A stretch of 64,000 bases of DNA, taken from Campylorhamphus procurvoides (Eukaryota; Chordata; Aves; Passeriformes; Dendrocolaptidae). The notes under the pieces are model-generated. The model was not told where the DNA came from and ran no database searches. It saw only the letters and a list, made by a program, of their open reading frames with translations. Shown here piece after piece: positions 1 through 12,740 of the stretch. The translations under genes were made by a program, and so were the position numbers. The stretch covers positions 954,461 through 1,018,460 of the forward strand of contig WBMV01007388.1 in the NCBI GenBank assembly GCA_013396655.1. Reading direction: 5' to 3'. Position 1 is the first letter of the stretch, and every line of letters starts with the position of its first letter.

Positions 1-3000
1 TAGCTTTCTCTCTGTCTGAAGCCAGAACAGGGCTACAGCAGCAGTGTGGTGATGAGGTGCTCTCCCCTGTAACATCCCATGATCCATGAGGTACTCAGGT
101 CACAGGCTCCTTAATCCCTGTCATTTTCCTATAGAAAATCTAGACCTTCACTGCCTGATACCTTAGTTCAGATCTCTGTAATGGCATCAGTAACCCCCCT
201 ACAACAATTGGTGTCACTTACTAACTCCTCGTCTTCACCCGCCATTCTTTTCCGGTATTCTGAACTGCAAGAATGCAGAAGTCATGCAAGGCTAACAATG
301 TATCAGAGCAATTAAAAAAAGAAGACAGCTTAAAACACTCTTTATTTCTTTTTAGTGTTAATATATTAGGAACTTGCCATTCTGATCCCCAGAATGAAGA
401 AGCTGTTTTACATATTTATTGTAACCTGAAATTCCAAGTAGTAGCATGATTCTGATATCTGGGAGGAGTAGCTACAGGCAGACTCAGTGAAGAGCTGAGT
501 ATATTGGAGTTAACGAGATAAGAGAAAAGCAGAAGAAATGTTTATGCAGCTGAATATTCTCTTATTTTACTGCTTGTCCTAAATGTGGTAGAAAGGTTGG
601 AGCAAGGTAACAGGGTAAAAACAGGTATTAGAAATAAATTAAGCTATTTAATGTTTTATACAGGTGCATTAAAGTTTCCTGTAATGCTTATTACTACAAT
701 GCCTAAGTGTTCCCAAAGTAATTTAGTTCTGTGAAGGTCTTAATGCAGTTCAGTTGAATCATCTCTTTTTGTCTCAGTAAAGAGACAATGGCCAGATTCC
801 CCCCTCCCCACTTTTCTTCCTTGTTAGGTCTTCCTCATACTGTTTTTAGTAGAAAAGCTTTCTTGGGGAATATAATTTTGCATGCATCCTGACGGTGGGC
901 AGGTATTTCTGAAAGCTGATTGCATTACTAACCCTTTCTAACCCTGAACACTTTCTGTTCCTGGTCTTTGTCTTCTTCCCCTTTTGTGACCTGCCTAGCT
1001 GCAGCATGGCCAGGCATGGTCAGAGATGCATTCACTTGGGGTTTCAGTTTAGTTCTAATAGCAGAACTTACATTCTTGAAAACATAACATAAATACCTGT
1101 GAACTGAGAGAAATGAGCACAAGCATCACCAGTTTTCAGATACAACACTAGTAAGGAAGCAGCACTTGGTGGCCAGCAGAAGCCTCTCAAATCTCTGTAG
1201 CAGTGACTCTGTAAAACTGTGTGGAACAGGGCAAGACAAGGTTACTGCTTCCAGACCTATCTCAAGGAGTTATTTTATTTGCTTTAATACAAACTGTGTG
1301 TGTGGGGTGCAAGGACTTTGCCTCAGAACTGCGCTTTTTAGTACATAGAAAGGCTGCAACAGAAGGCTCAGTGCCTAATTGCCATTGAAGTGCAACACTT
1401 TTGAAAATCTCATAAGGCATCTGCTTACCTTTCCTAATCCCTAATTATTTCTGTGTCTTCCCTTATTAAAAGGCTACGCTACTCAGTAGTGCATTTTTCT
1501 TCTTGTTCCAAAATGGCAGTCTGGCAACATAACTACCCAGCAATGGCATCTCCTGTGGTTACCACTACTCCTAAATAGCACCTATATTTGCAGAGAAAAG
1601 ATGTACAAGTTCACTTCTTTCTTCACTATTTTTTACATATCTTTTACAGTGATAAATGTTACTTGGTTTTACCTGTAAGACATTGTCCCTCTCTAGTACT
1701 CTCACCAACCTTCACTTTTCCAATAGGTGCGTAAAAACCCACAAATGGGTATGCAGTAGCATATATTTTTCCATTTACAAGGTAATGGGAAGATGTATAA
1801 AATGTAGGTTTATTTGTTTACACACCTTCCCTTCTGCCTTAGATGCCAACATTCTTCTTAGGTGAAGAGTTCTCCACCTTTGACAAACTGACCTCCTTCG
1901 TTGAAACCATATAAGCCATATTCCATTTCAGAGGATAGGCAAGTGTAATTTCTAGACCTGACAGACATCATCAGATTCATCTCTCTAGGTTTTGTTTTAA
2001 GGAGCCTAATTATTTATATATCTATAAGAATATGTGTGCAATACCTCAAACATATTCTGCTACAGGTCTGGTATAAAACACCTGAAGATTCAAGATGACA
2101 TTTCGTGCTCTGAATGGTGTGGGTTCTAGTATAATCCTGTCATCAGACCTGAAATCTGGAATCTTCCATTCGGTCCACAGCTGTGAGAGCTTTAAAAGTT
2201 TATTTATCTCAGAAGATGGTAGTGGACAATGAAAGTGGAAAATAACCCTGTTTTAACAGAATCTGTGCAGCTCCAGAAGTTATCCTCATGAACAATTTTG
2301 AAATCTGATTTTCTGCTCTTCAAGCAATATGTGATAATCTTAGATATATTTCAAGAGCTGCCTTTTAGTAAGATTCTGTATTTCTGGGGTGTGTGTTGGC
2401 TGATATTTGTACTAGAAATCTTTATAAATGGAAAATAGAAAACACCACTGGAGCTGCTGGAGAACAAAAACTCTTCAGAAGTATTTAGTTTTTGCAAAGA
2501 TACCAGAGATAAACTATGGGAATTTGTTGCTGTGTTAAGCAACACATAAGTCTGAGTAGCTCAATTTCAGTCCACTAGAGGTCTGTGAAACCATTTCCTG
2601 GATAGTTTTTAATCTTGTTTTGCAGCAACCTTACTGACTCTGATACAGTTAAAATAAAAAAAAAACCCTTTTGATCCAGTTTCTATTGTTCTTAAACAAA
2701 GAACTGCAACCACACAGAGTTCTATTTAATAGACATGTCTGAGTTAGAAAACAGTCCTAGCTGATTCTTTATTCTTGGATCATCACAGGGAAATGCTCAA
2801 ACTACTGAATGACTAACATTTTATGTTACAAAATTGGCTTTCCTTACAAATGGTTATTTTTTTTCAAATAGGAGAGTATCATGTGGAGCAAAGAGTTCAT
2901 TAGCATGAAATACCCACTCCATCGTGGTTCTTCATAGTGCTAAATTTACTTAAGTGGAAAAGGAGCCAAGATCCATGGCCTCGCATGGCTAATGAGGCTT

Positions 3001-5859
3001 TCCAGAGCACTGGAAGGACACAGGTGGTTATGTATTAGCATCATAGACAGACTGTTTGACTTGCTTTCAAATTGCTTGTTAAGCTTCAAAGCTTAAGGTT
3101 ACAAATATATCTGGGATAATAATTTTTTTTGTGTGCTATAGTAGCTAATGTCCTTTAATTTCTATCCTAATTACAGTTATATTAGAGCATATTTTATCTC
3201 TAATTTTATGCTGCATGTGTAGTCAGTTTAACTCAGCACATAAGAACAGCTGAAATAATGTTCTAAAAGGCATTAGTAAATTTGTGATTTTTGTAATGAA
3301 ACTAGTGCCTAGTATTAACATTCAAGAGCATGAGCACAGCATTACAAATCATAAAATAATTGTGGCTATTCAGAAAGATTCAGGTAGGCTCCATACATCC
3401 TAATCTTTAATCCCAGTTGCTGCAGTTCAAAGAGAGTGATTGTCAAGAGCATAAGATGTAGCAAAAGTGATGGTATTCAAAATTGCCTGAATTAATTTGA
3501 ATGCATTATTTTCATCTCTGCTCAGGATTCAATATTTCACTTGGTTTCACTTAAATTCTTTGTATTTTTTTTCATATTCAATATGTGGTTCATTTATGCA
3601 TGCTACTGCACAATAATTTTTCATGCCTTGAAATATAATTAATGTAAAGCTGAATATAATTGATAAATGGAGGCTACTTATCAGTATTTAGCATATAGGG
3701 AAATATGAAAGGGAATAATGTAATTTGTCTGAAGCAATTAGTTGTCTAAATTAGAGATAGAGGATTAAGGATGAGACATTTATAGAACCAAACAGAATAA
3801 ATTTATGAAATATTCAAAAGTAAAAATATCACACTTTTGAGTTGGTAGCACATTGTAAAATAACAGAAGCCTTTGTACTTGCTGTGGGCAGAGTACACAG
3901 TATTAAAAGATACCTAGGTGTGATACACAAAGAAACCTTAGAAAGTAATAAATCGAAAAGGCTGCAATGCATTGAAGTCTTGAAACATGTTCATTGTGGC
4001 ATGTTTCCACTAAAATGAGTGGGGACCATTGGCATAATATAGGGATGGAGAGAGCAAATTCTCCACTTGGAAAGGCAGAAAATGATATATCAAACAGCTT
4101 ACAACAATGCTACTTTTGTTGTCTGAAAAACATTGTTCTGCCTCAAACTGGAATGCACTTCAGCTGTCGGGAATCTGACCTACTGAGTTTTTTTGGGAAC
4201 TATAGGGCAAATTCTACTAATGCTGGCCTCTGTCCTATTACCTATAACAGCAAACACCAAATGGGTCAGGAAGCTATGCCAAGTATCTCTGGGCACTAAT
4301 GGTATTTAAACTATAGATATATTAAAAGTGCAAATTTGCTTTTCCTTCTCTCCCGTGTTTCTGAAGGTGACTCAGCATAGATGTAATATCATCTGCATAT
4401 TGAGCCACCAGTCCCTTGGAAGCTACTGTCATCACTTGTACCATAAAATAGAAAGATAAATTTTTGTGTCTCTTTTTCTCAAGGAGTAAGAGAGGAGGAA
4501 CTCACAGGAGAGTCTGGGATGTTTAGGGGGCTGTAAGAAGACTCTCATTCTGCTTAGTGGGTCTTTCATGGGAAACAAAGACAACAAAACTATGTTAAAA
4601 AACCTGTGGGCTACCTTCCTAAAGGAAATTCTAAGGTTACCAATAGAGTTCCTGCAGGGTTGAGGCTCTTTACCGGGGCTTTTAAAGTAGATCAAGAGCT
4701 TCAGTAACTGGATAATAAAGCAAACATGGCCTTTTTTTGAATAAAAGATACTGGTCTGTTAGGGAGCTTTTGAAGTAAGTAAAAGGCTCCAAAGGGCAGA
4801 ATCAATTACAAAACAAAGATCTTCAGTGAAACAAGAATCCAACTTATTTTCCTCATTTCTGTGAAACACAGGATGGTATAGTGGCCATCATTGCTGTCAT
4901 GAATAGGCTCTGATATGGTAATGAAGTGAAAGTACCTTCGAAATAATTATTTATATATCAGTTTTAGAACAGAACATAAAAGGTATTGGGATGACTTTGT
5001 AGATTTATTTTATGGGCAATTTCACAGCCTTTCTCTCCTGTTGAGAATTTGATAATTGATATTGATTGTCTCTAAAGTGAGTGCAGGAGTGTGTGTAATG
5101 GTATTGCTATGGTCTATTTGCTTTACATGCATTGTAGCTGAGAAAATAAATAAGAGTCCCCATGTTAACAATTATGTCACAGAGAAGATCACTTTTGTAT
5201 TTCTGGATCATGGAAATATATTACTAAGCAGAGATAAATCGTGGGTACCTCATATAAAGTGTCTATTCCCACCATAATGTCTGCTTTTAGATCCAGAGTG
5301 CAAGACCTCAGACAGAGCTATTCTAATCTATGATTTTGAAGGACTAAAAAACGAACTGAAATGCACCTGGAACTTTCTTTAGAGGAAATCTTGACCCTCT
5401 TTTTTAACAAGAAACTGTATTTAGTATAGACCTGCAATATTATGTACCATCAGTGTGTTTTGGCTGACTGCTATGACTGCCAACCCACTGAAATAATCTG
5501 AGTGAAGAGTTATTTTCTCCTGTCCTGAAAAGTACAGATGTTAAGGTCAGTGAAAAGTCAAGTGTGACTTCTTGCCACTCTATTTGCTTATGTACTGTGA
5601 TGTTTTAATGCCAATGAGTAGGAAGAAACAACAGATACACCTGCATCCACCAGTACACTATGACTTGTGTGATAGATGGATTTTAATTTGCCAAAATCAA
5701 ACAACTCAAGTATTGTTTTATTTTTATTTTTGTATTTTGCTGAATGTAGGAATTATATTTGATAGAAACTTTAGAATAGTTTTTTTTACTGTTAAGCTTT
5801 AAAATACACCCAGTCTGTGGCTGTGAGGAACTGATAATGATCCTTTCCTTTGAGATGTA
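1..5859. other. Non-coding stretch, no gene seen
   Basis: AT-rich sequence with stops in all frames. Open frames are at most about 100 codons (for example 3994-4299 plus) and show no domain, codon bias or convincing splice sites. No CR1, LTR or SINE was recognised. A very AT-rich part at about 3540-3800 contains several TAATTA/ATAATT-type homeodomain-like words, which are expected by chance at this composition. Confidence 0.6.
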
Positions 5860-6098
5860 AGTAGCTGGCGCCTCTTCTATCAGAAAAACTGGAATTCCCG
5901 GTTCCTTATCTTTTCCTGCAGTCGGTGTGGAGACAGAACCATCACTCCTCATTAATATGTAAGAACTGGCCTTTTTGTTAGAAACTGGTTTTTCCAGACC
6001 TAGCTCACCCTTCTTTTATTTTCCAAACCGAGGATGGACATTGATTCTTAATCCCCAATTCCTGACGAATGCCAGGGCAAAGTTATTAAGTTAAAAGT

Positions 6099-6133
6099 TT
6101 TCTTTCTTTAAGAAAAAGAAAGAAAGAAAAAGC
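6099..6133. repeat. AAAG-type simple repeat
   Basis: An imperfect purine run built of AAAG/AAAAG units next to a CTTT run, just 5' of the C-rich patch. The two arms could pair locally. Confidence 0.7.
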
Positions 6134-6293
6134 AGCACCAAAGCCAAAACTCCTTTTTTTCGGCAACTCCAGACACCCTCCCCCTTCCCCCGCCCTGCGC
6201 TGGCTGGCTGGGATCCTCTCCTGTCCCCAAAAGCCTCCACACACACCCCCCAGTTTTCAGCGAAATAAACCAATTCCCAACCGAAGTTTTTTT

Positions 6294-6323
6294 NNNNNNN
6301 NNNNNNNNNNNNNNNNNNNNNNN
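6294..6323. other. Assembly gap of 30 N
   Basis: A run of 30 undetermined bases. It differs from the single-N joins elsewhere in the window, so it may be a differently sized or placeholder gap. It is flanked by a T run on the left and a CpG-containing sequence on the right. Confidence 0.98.
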
Positions 6324-9300
6324 ACTTGTATGTGGAAGTTACAGTTGTCTTTAGCTGAGCGCCGGTTTTGTGAGAATGTGGCAGATTCCTGAACTCACAT
6401 AGCCTGTATATTAAAAGTAGATAGAGCTTTTAATACAGCTAATCTGTTTTGTCTATTTTACTCTGATGACTCCCGACAGTGTTAGAAGGCAGAAAACTGA
6501 GAAGAAAATATGATGAATTTTTTTCCCAATGTATTCTTAAACAATCTTATTGGCATCTGCATCTCTGATTAGTTTAATTATTTCTGTTTGAAGTTTTAGA
6601 TGACTGCAAATACTTCCTGAAGAAAAACTGTTGTCACAATCCAGTAGTCTCCAACCAGGATATTTTAGACATGTAGAGAGTACAATGTTTAATACCAAAT
6701 TTACTTATTTGAAAATAGTTGATATTACATGAGATTTCTGATATAAAAAAGTGATAGAAAATATACTGAAAACACAATATGAATCTAAGTTACACTTAGA
6801 AAAATAGTAACTGTGTAACTGTAGTGGGCATCCCCAGTCACCAGGAAGGAATACATGGGTTGAAGCCAACTCAAACCCACTGAGCTCTGGTTTGTCGGTT
6901 TTTTTTTGGTTGGTTGGTTTTCTTTTTTTTTTGTTTGTTTGTTTGTTTCCCCTGCCCCCCAGATCTACTTTTGCTAGTTGTCTAGATTTATACTCTATTC
7001 TATGTTAGGCTGAACCATTTATTCACTCCCCAGCACCCTTGCTGGTCTGGCTAACTCAGGGAGACATTAACAGTCTTTTAACAACTCAGGGAGAAACATT
7101 TACACCAATTGATCCATTTAGCTCTTGGTAGCTGTTTTTCTAAAACAAAGGCTGCCTTTCAGTCTCCTTTGTGTTGCAATAAATTTGGATTCTTTGCAAC
7201 AGCTGCTGTCAGTCAAAGTCAGTGTTACTCTCTGACCTACACACTTGCCCTTCTCTTTGGAATCTTCTTCCATTACAGAGGTTTATTGGCCAGTCACAAG
7301 TATGCGAAGCAATATTTTTTTTTATTTTCATCCAAATACTGAAATTACATGATTCATAAGTGTACTCGGTACCAAAGTGAACCAGATAGTAATGCAATTC
7401 TCCATGTTTTTCAAAGAATCCCAAGCTTTTCTATACCCAGCTCTTTTTAGAGGATGAACACGTGCAGTGTCCTGATTGAATGTCTGAACAAATTCCTATT
7501 TATGTTGATACAGAGTTCCCAATGGTATACCTCTGGTTGTGTCCTCGAAGAAACACCTATTTAACAAAGGCATGTAGTAGCTCACTACTGTAATGATCCC
7601 TCAAGAGGAATTTAATTTTTAATTAAGTGAAGCAGTGTGTTTATTCTTGCTATATAGCTGATTTATCAGGTCTTTGTTAGCTGTGTAGGGGAAAGAGGCT
7701 AAATTAAACACACCTTTAATGAGATGATAGGGAATTGACCTTTGCTGTCATCTGGAGGACAATATATAAATGCAACTATTGAGGGGAATGTTCCAGAGAG
7801 GTTAGATAATATATGTTAAAAGGCATTTTAAGTAGTGGCAGATTGGTGGGAAGAAACCTAATCCACATGACTAAATGAGTTTCATGGAAATTGGTGAAGT
7901 TACCTCTAGATTATTAATGATGTGGTCTGATAAAGAATCTAGTGCAGCACAGTTTAGTTTACCTTCATGTCCCCTGATGTTAAAGTTCTTAGTAAAATAC
8001 ATGGTTTTTCAAAAGATCACTTTCCTGAATATCTTAGAAATTTGGGAAAACTGTAGAAATAGCATGAAGAGACTTCTACTAAAATTTTGCTTCAGTGAAG
8101 ACAGTAGCAAACCTATCAATTATTTCTAAAGAACACAAGATCTTCCTATTCCATCCCTAGTGCAGTATAATCTTTATGCTAGGGCTTCGTTCAGATGTGT
8201 AACAACTACTGTTTTGTCAATAAAGTCCTTTTACTGGGATAAATAGATGTGAACATACATGTCTAGCCAAGTATAAGGCTAGGGAATGAATTGACTCTAT
8301 CAATGTGCTGTTGACTCAAGGCAGGATCTATCTTGGCAGATCATTCTATAACAGCAACAAAATGATAATTTGAAATGAAATTTTGACCCTGTTTATCTCT
8401 GAAAAAAAAGTACTTTGTTGGGTAGCTATTACATATTATACTTTTATGAGGGGTAATATTTTATGGTATTGTTAAAAGCATTTAAAAATATTCTGCTAAG
8501 AAATAGAAAAAATATTATGAGTGTTTTTGTGTTTTCCTTTCTGGAAGAAATTATTGCATAAAACCAATATCAATAAATTACACCTCTACTGTACAATCAG
8601 TAGAAAGAATATTAATTCAGCCTTTATATTATCTTTTCTGTCCTCTAGCCATTTGGATTACATGGGTGTGAGGTCTCTGTTCTGGGAACACCAAGGGGAA
8701 TTGACCTCAGTGATTTTTTCAGGTGACTGTGCTCTCATTTATGCCTTAGGCACCACTCCAGGGATGCAACTAGAAGGTAATTATTTAGACACCAGGGAAG
8801 GAAAGTTAATTAATTGGAAAGCAGTACTGAAATGTAGCTTTTACTAACTAACATACACATTTACCAGCTCTGTGAAATAATGTCCTTGGAAAGGCAGCGG
8901 TAAAAATGACAGTTTCAAAGGGAAGCCCTATAGATATTTCCTTATGGCTTTTATATATGAAATTGCATATTGATTTACAGATGTGGACTTATGAAACCAT
9001 ATGAAGTGACATTCCAGAGCAACTTTCCAGTATTCCTTGTAGGGCTGAAAGTCAAATTCATTTTAAGGTGGATCCTATTTAGTTTATGAAAGACTTTATG
9101 TGTTTGATAACTAGTAATTGGACTAGATCAGTACCATTTTGGTTGGACTCTCTATGCTATCTTGGGTGTGATCACCAAACCTTTCAGCTTCCTGTATCTT
9201 TTGCACAAATTTCTCACGACTTTTTCACAGTCATTTGTTTTCTACTTTGGGAAACTGAATCAAGGACCTTTCAAAACTGCAAAAGATACCAGGAGGGAGA

Positions 9301-10494
9301 ACAGAAGAATACAACACAGCTTACTACCTGATGCCCATAGCTACATTGCACTACTCTATTATCTGTTAAGAAATCATCTATCTTGTTGGATAGGGGTGGA
9401 GATGAGTGACTCACACTTTTCATAGGTGATATATCGAGTAGTCATGATTCTCCTTAGGAATATCAAAAGATGCAAATCATACAGGCATCCAATTTCAGAA
9501 GCTGAACCTGCATAAAGATACCTCTGTAGCCTTGTATCACCATTTTCTATGTAAAGGGAAGAGGAGGATTCTTCTCTGTTGCATTCTCTTCCTGGCACTG
9601 TATGCAGAGGCTGAGAATACACTCAATTAATGAAACCTCTCTGGTCTATGCCTACTATCAGAAATGAGCACCTTACCCTCTCCTGCTAGAAGAAGAGGAG
9701 AACCTAATTTCTAAGTAAGATGTCCCCCTTTCCCCTTGTTGTAGGAATCTGCTCTGAACTTTACTCTCCATGGTATCAGCACACATCCATGTGTGTCCTG
9801 CTACAACTGTGCCTCTGATTTGTGAGCTGGGTAGCTTGAGGTAACAGGGCCAGGCTTTTTACCAAATTCTATTTGAAGATCATTCTCATGTGTCTAATTA
9901 GAGCAGGTGTTTTCATCATCCACTGGGCATGAGGTTTGAATCACACTGTTGCAGTTCCAGGAGGTTCCAGCATAAGTGTGAGATAAAAGGTTCTGCTGTG
10001 AGGGCTGAGCTGTTTGCCTGTTCTGGACATACTTGTTCATGTTCAGGTGTTAATACACCTGCAGTCTCTTTGCTTAACCCTAGAGAGGTGTTTTTTTTAT
10101 GTCCATGACCACTTTGATGCATGAGTTTTACTACAGTGGTTGTGATTTGTTCTGTATTGGTCTGGGATCATGAGGCCTGTCTTCTGTGAAAGAAGATTTC
10201 ATTTTTCCTTCCACTCAGTGAAAGAAGATGGCGAATGTTGTTGATTTGTCTTATGTAGTAACCCTGGAAAGGTAAACCTCTGGGCAAAGAGGGGATTTTT
10301 TTTATGCTTTATTTCTTCATCTCTCATCCTCAACAAGCGCAGCTGTAATTTGACCTAAAGAAAAGTCACACTGTGATCAATTACATATTTTTGAACCATT
10401 GTGACTCTCCCATAATGGGTGCACCTCATGGACAAGCAGAATTTCTGAGCATGCTTTACTGACTACATCCTACCAACATATTTGCTCATATTCT
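6324..10494. other. Non-coding stretch, no gene seen
   Basis: No recognisable gene or named repeat. It holds a GT-rich low-complexity tract at 6897-6951 and a 12-bp direct repeat (AACTCAGGGAGA at 7053-7064 and 7083-7094). A few open frames of 80-110 codons (for example 8521-8847 plus) have no supporting feature. The part at 9900-10130 is somewhat richer in GC and could be an old repeat I cannot name. Confidence 0.55.
6897..6951. repeat. GT-rich low-complexity tract (GGTT/GTTT)
   Basis: T runs interrupted by GGTTGGTTGG and then GTTTGTTTGTTT, ending in a C-rich stretch. Similar tracts occur at 32551-32580 and 39817-39866, and in reverse orientation near 17728-17829. Confidence 0.75.
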
Positions 10495-10880
10495 GGGAAC
10501 TAGTTTCCAGCAGGTCAGCCCCCAGTCTGTTCTGGTGCCTGTAGTTATTCTTCTCCAGGTACAGGACTCTGCATTTACCTTTGCTGAATTTCAGACAGTT
10601 CTTCTCTTCCCAGACCTTCCCAGGTCCTCCTGAAGGGCTCCACAGCCCTCTGGGGTATCAGTGACTTCTTCCAGCTTTGTGTCATCAGTGAACTTGCTGA
10701 GGAGGCATCTACCCCTTTGTCCAAGTCACTGATGGATAAGTTATACAGTCCTGGCCCCAGTATTGAACCTGGGGAGACACCATTTGTGACAGGCCTCCAA
10801 TTAGATCCTGTGCCTCTGATTACAACCCTCAGGAATCTGCCGTTCTCCCAGTTCTTAATCCATTTCACTGTCCACTCAGT
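10495..10880 (-). mobile_element. CR1 LINE fragment, central reverse-transcriptase region
   Basis: Read on the minus strand this is CR1 ORF2. A segment resembling the CR1 WIKNWxxGR block is followed by a GVSPGSILGP version of the RT GVPQGSxLGP motif and by LYN for LFN. The catalytic box survives only in a shifted frame as KFTDDTK instead of FADDTK (around 10679-10695), then a KGKCR block and LGADLLET close the fragment. A frameshift, stops and the ADD-to-TDD change show it is dead. Its upstream RT part (11401-11560) lies on the same strand about 520 bases away, separated by unrelated sequence, so the two may belong to one interrupted element. Confidence 0.88.
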
Positions 10881-10904
10881 ATAACAATATAAATAAATAC
10901 ACAT
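10575..10904 (-). pseudogene. CR1 ORF2 reverse-transcriptase remnant
   Basis: A 109-codon open stretch. Residues from about 9 to 52 follow the CR1 RT pattern: WTVKWIKNW, then RPVTNGVSPGSILGPG, then ISDLDKGVD. After that a frameshift takes the translation out of the RT frame, so the last half is not meaningful protein. The start methionine is accidental. The RT family copies LINE RNA into DNA at the target site; this copy cannot do so. Confidence 0.8.
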
Positions 10905-11400
10905 GAAATATAATGATAATTGGCTGATGTTCCTCGGGCTTCACTGTCTGGCCTTCTGTTCTATGCAGTTCACAGAATTCATATCTGTAGATTATGATGG
11001 TGAATGATCAGGGTTGCAGAAAAAATATATTTTGCTTATTATCAAAATTCTTCAACCTCTATTAGTAACAGTGTTTTGCTGTACTGATGATCAGAATGTC
11101 CAAAAACCACCTGTGCTGTAGTGGTGTTTGGATTTAGCATTTGAAATGATGAGCTGAGTAACTACTGTCAAGAACCTAAAGAACTCTGCTTTTGATTGAC
11201 ATATTTTCCACTAAAGACACTATCTGTCATTCCTATAGCAGGAAGTATTTATTTCTCTTTTGGTTTCTAAGGCAAAGAATAGAAAAAAAAAAGGAAAAAG
11301 ATTTTTCCTATGCTTTTCAAGTAATCTCTGTTGCATAGTGATGCATAAAATGCATGATTTGTATTTTTTCCTATGTTGCTTTTACAGTGTTGTCTGTCAG
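10881..11400. other. Unidentified sequence between two CR1 RT pieces
   Basis: About 520 bases with no CR1 similarity separate two minus-strand CR1 pieces that would otherwise be neighbours in ORF2. The ORF2 segment expected here (the block between the NYKPVSL motif and the WIKNW motif) is missing. It may be a later insertion with loss of CR1 sequence, or the two pieces may be independent. The tandem copy unit starts inside it at 11188. Confidence 0.5.
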
Positions 11401-11548
11401 GTGTTTTCAATACTTTCCAGAAAAATCTTTTCCATAACTTTACCAGGCACTGAAGTGAGACAGGCTTGTAGTTTCCAAGGTCCTCCTTCTTGCCCTTCTT
11501 GAAAATTGGGACAACATTTACCAGCTTCCAGTCAGCTGGTGTCTCCAT
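11267..11548 (-). pseudogene. CR1 RT N-terminal remnant (copy 1)
   Basis: 93 codons. The first 45 or so match the entry to the CR1 reverse transcriptase (DWKLVNVVPIFKKGKKED, GNYKPVSL). The rest leaves the CR1 pattern and runs into unrelated sequence. The methionine lies in a tract matching the usual upstream coding sequence, so it is not a natural start. Duplicated at 13307-13588. Confidence 0.8.
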
Positions 11549-12740
11549 GGATTCTCAAGAGAGGCTTTGTGATGACATCAGACAGCTCTTTGAGGATTCT
11601 GGGATGAATCCCATGAGGCCTCGCAGACTTGTAGGGATCCAGCTGGAGAAGCAGATCCTGCACAATTTCAGGGTCGTCTGGGAGTTGATCGTTCTCTCAG
11701 TCATGGTCCGCCAGCTCAGGGCACGGAGACCCCCTTGGTCCATCATCCATGCTGAAGACAGAGGCAAAGAAACCATTAAACACCTCTGCCTTGTCTCTGT
11801 CCCTGTTTGTGAGGTGACCATCCTCATCCCACAGTGGGCCAATATTTCTGTACTGCCTATTGCCATTAATATATTTGAAAAAAACTCTTTTTAGTCCTCC
11901 ACATACCTGACAGCTTCAACTCCAGCTGAACATTGGCTGCATGAATTTTGTCCCACCAGCAGCAAGCAGCATCTCCGAATTTTTCCTATGTCACTTGATC
12001 TCACTTCCACTGGGCATACACCTTTCTTTTTTGCCTTATTTCCAAGAGAAGTTCCCAGTTCAGCCAAGTTAGCCTTCTGCCTCACCTGCTTGACTTCTGA
12101 CATTTTGGAATTGCTTGCTCCTGTGTCCATAGGAGGTGATGTTTGAAAAATGACCAGCACTGATGAATCCCAGCAAAATTATTTTTCCAGGGGACCTTAG
12201 TTCCCTGAAGAGCCTGAAGTCTGCTCTCCTCATGTCTAGAGTTGAGGTTTGTTGACACTTTTCCTCCTGTCAACAGGGATTTAAAACTCAATCGCTTCGT
12301 GGACTCTGTGGCCAAGATGGCCTCCAATCTTCACTTTGCTTGCAAGATCCATTCTGTTGACAAGCAGCAGATCAAGAAGGGTATATTCCTGAGTTGTTTT
12401 CCTTAGGACTTGCTCCATAAAGTTGTAATCCCAGTTTTTTAGGAATCTTGTGGCCTGGATTGTACCAGTTTTGTGATGTTGTCAGTTAATTTCTGGCAAG
12501 TTAGAGTCCCCCTTAAGGACAGGGGCAGTTGACTTGGAAGTATCCTTTAATGTCTCAAAGAATAATTCATTGGTGTCTTGGTCCTGGCTGGGACTTCTAT
12601 AGTAGATTCCCACAATGACATTGACATTATTTGTTTGCCCCTTGATTCTCACCCAAAGGCTCTCAACTGTGCCATTGCCAACTGTGAGCTCCATACATTC
12701 TAACCCTTCTATTACACACAGTGTCACTCCCACAAAGGCA
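11401..12740 (-). mobile_element. CR1 LINE, ORF2 endonuclease to N-terminal RT (copy 1)
   Basis: On the minus strand the order is as in CR1 ORF2: endonuclease (12733-12482), the linker region (about 12330-11560), then the start of RT (11548-11400) with VNVVPIFKKGKKED and GNYKPVSL. Similarity fades at about 11400. Several frame breaks and stops separate the pieces, so the copy is inactive. CR1 is the dominant avian LINE; most copies keep only the 3' end, so a fragment carrying endonuclease sequence is less common. It meets a plus-strand CR1 3' part head to head at about 12740. Confidence 0.9.
12482..12733 (-). pseudogene. CR1 APE-type endonuclease remnant (copy 1)
   Basis: 83 codons matching the C-terminal half of the CR1 APE-like endonuclease, which nicks target DNA before reverse transcription. 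Visible blocks: GVTLCVIEGLECMEL near residues 2-16, ESLWVRIKGQTN near 24-35, VIVGIYYRSPSQDQ near 39-52, and KGDSN near 74-78. The last is the family's GDFN box with F changed to S; the catalytic Asp and Asn of the box remain. The first part of the domain is absent, the start is arbitrary, and a stop follows the box. Confidence 0.85.

Larger units (their letters stand above)
5860..6370. promoter_or_regulatory. CpG-bearing, C-rich patch around a gap; possible unsequenced promoter or first exon
   Basis: About a dozen CpG dinucleotides fall in roughly 500 bases, whereas most neighbouring stretches have hardly any. The densest part, 6150-6293, is C-rich on the plus strand (G-rich on minus). It runs straight into the only long N run, and CpGs resume on the other side (GCGCCGG at about 6359). 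GC-rich promoters and first exons are often lost from bird short-read assemblies, so the gap may hide one. No TATA box, initiator or reading frame is visible, so this is inference. A GC-rich unidentified repeat is the main alternative. Confidence 0.3.

Noticed and set aside
8640..8740. Exon-like piece with CTCTAG and TTTTTTCAG acceptor-type signals
   Set aside because: No donor that gives a sensible exon and no coding similarity in any frame.
11490..11894. 134-codon plus-strand open frame (and its twin at 13530-13934)
   Set aside because: It is antisense to the CR1 ORF2 linker region on the minus strand; the translation has no meaning of its own.
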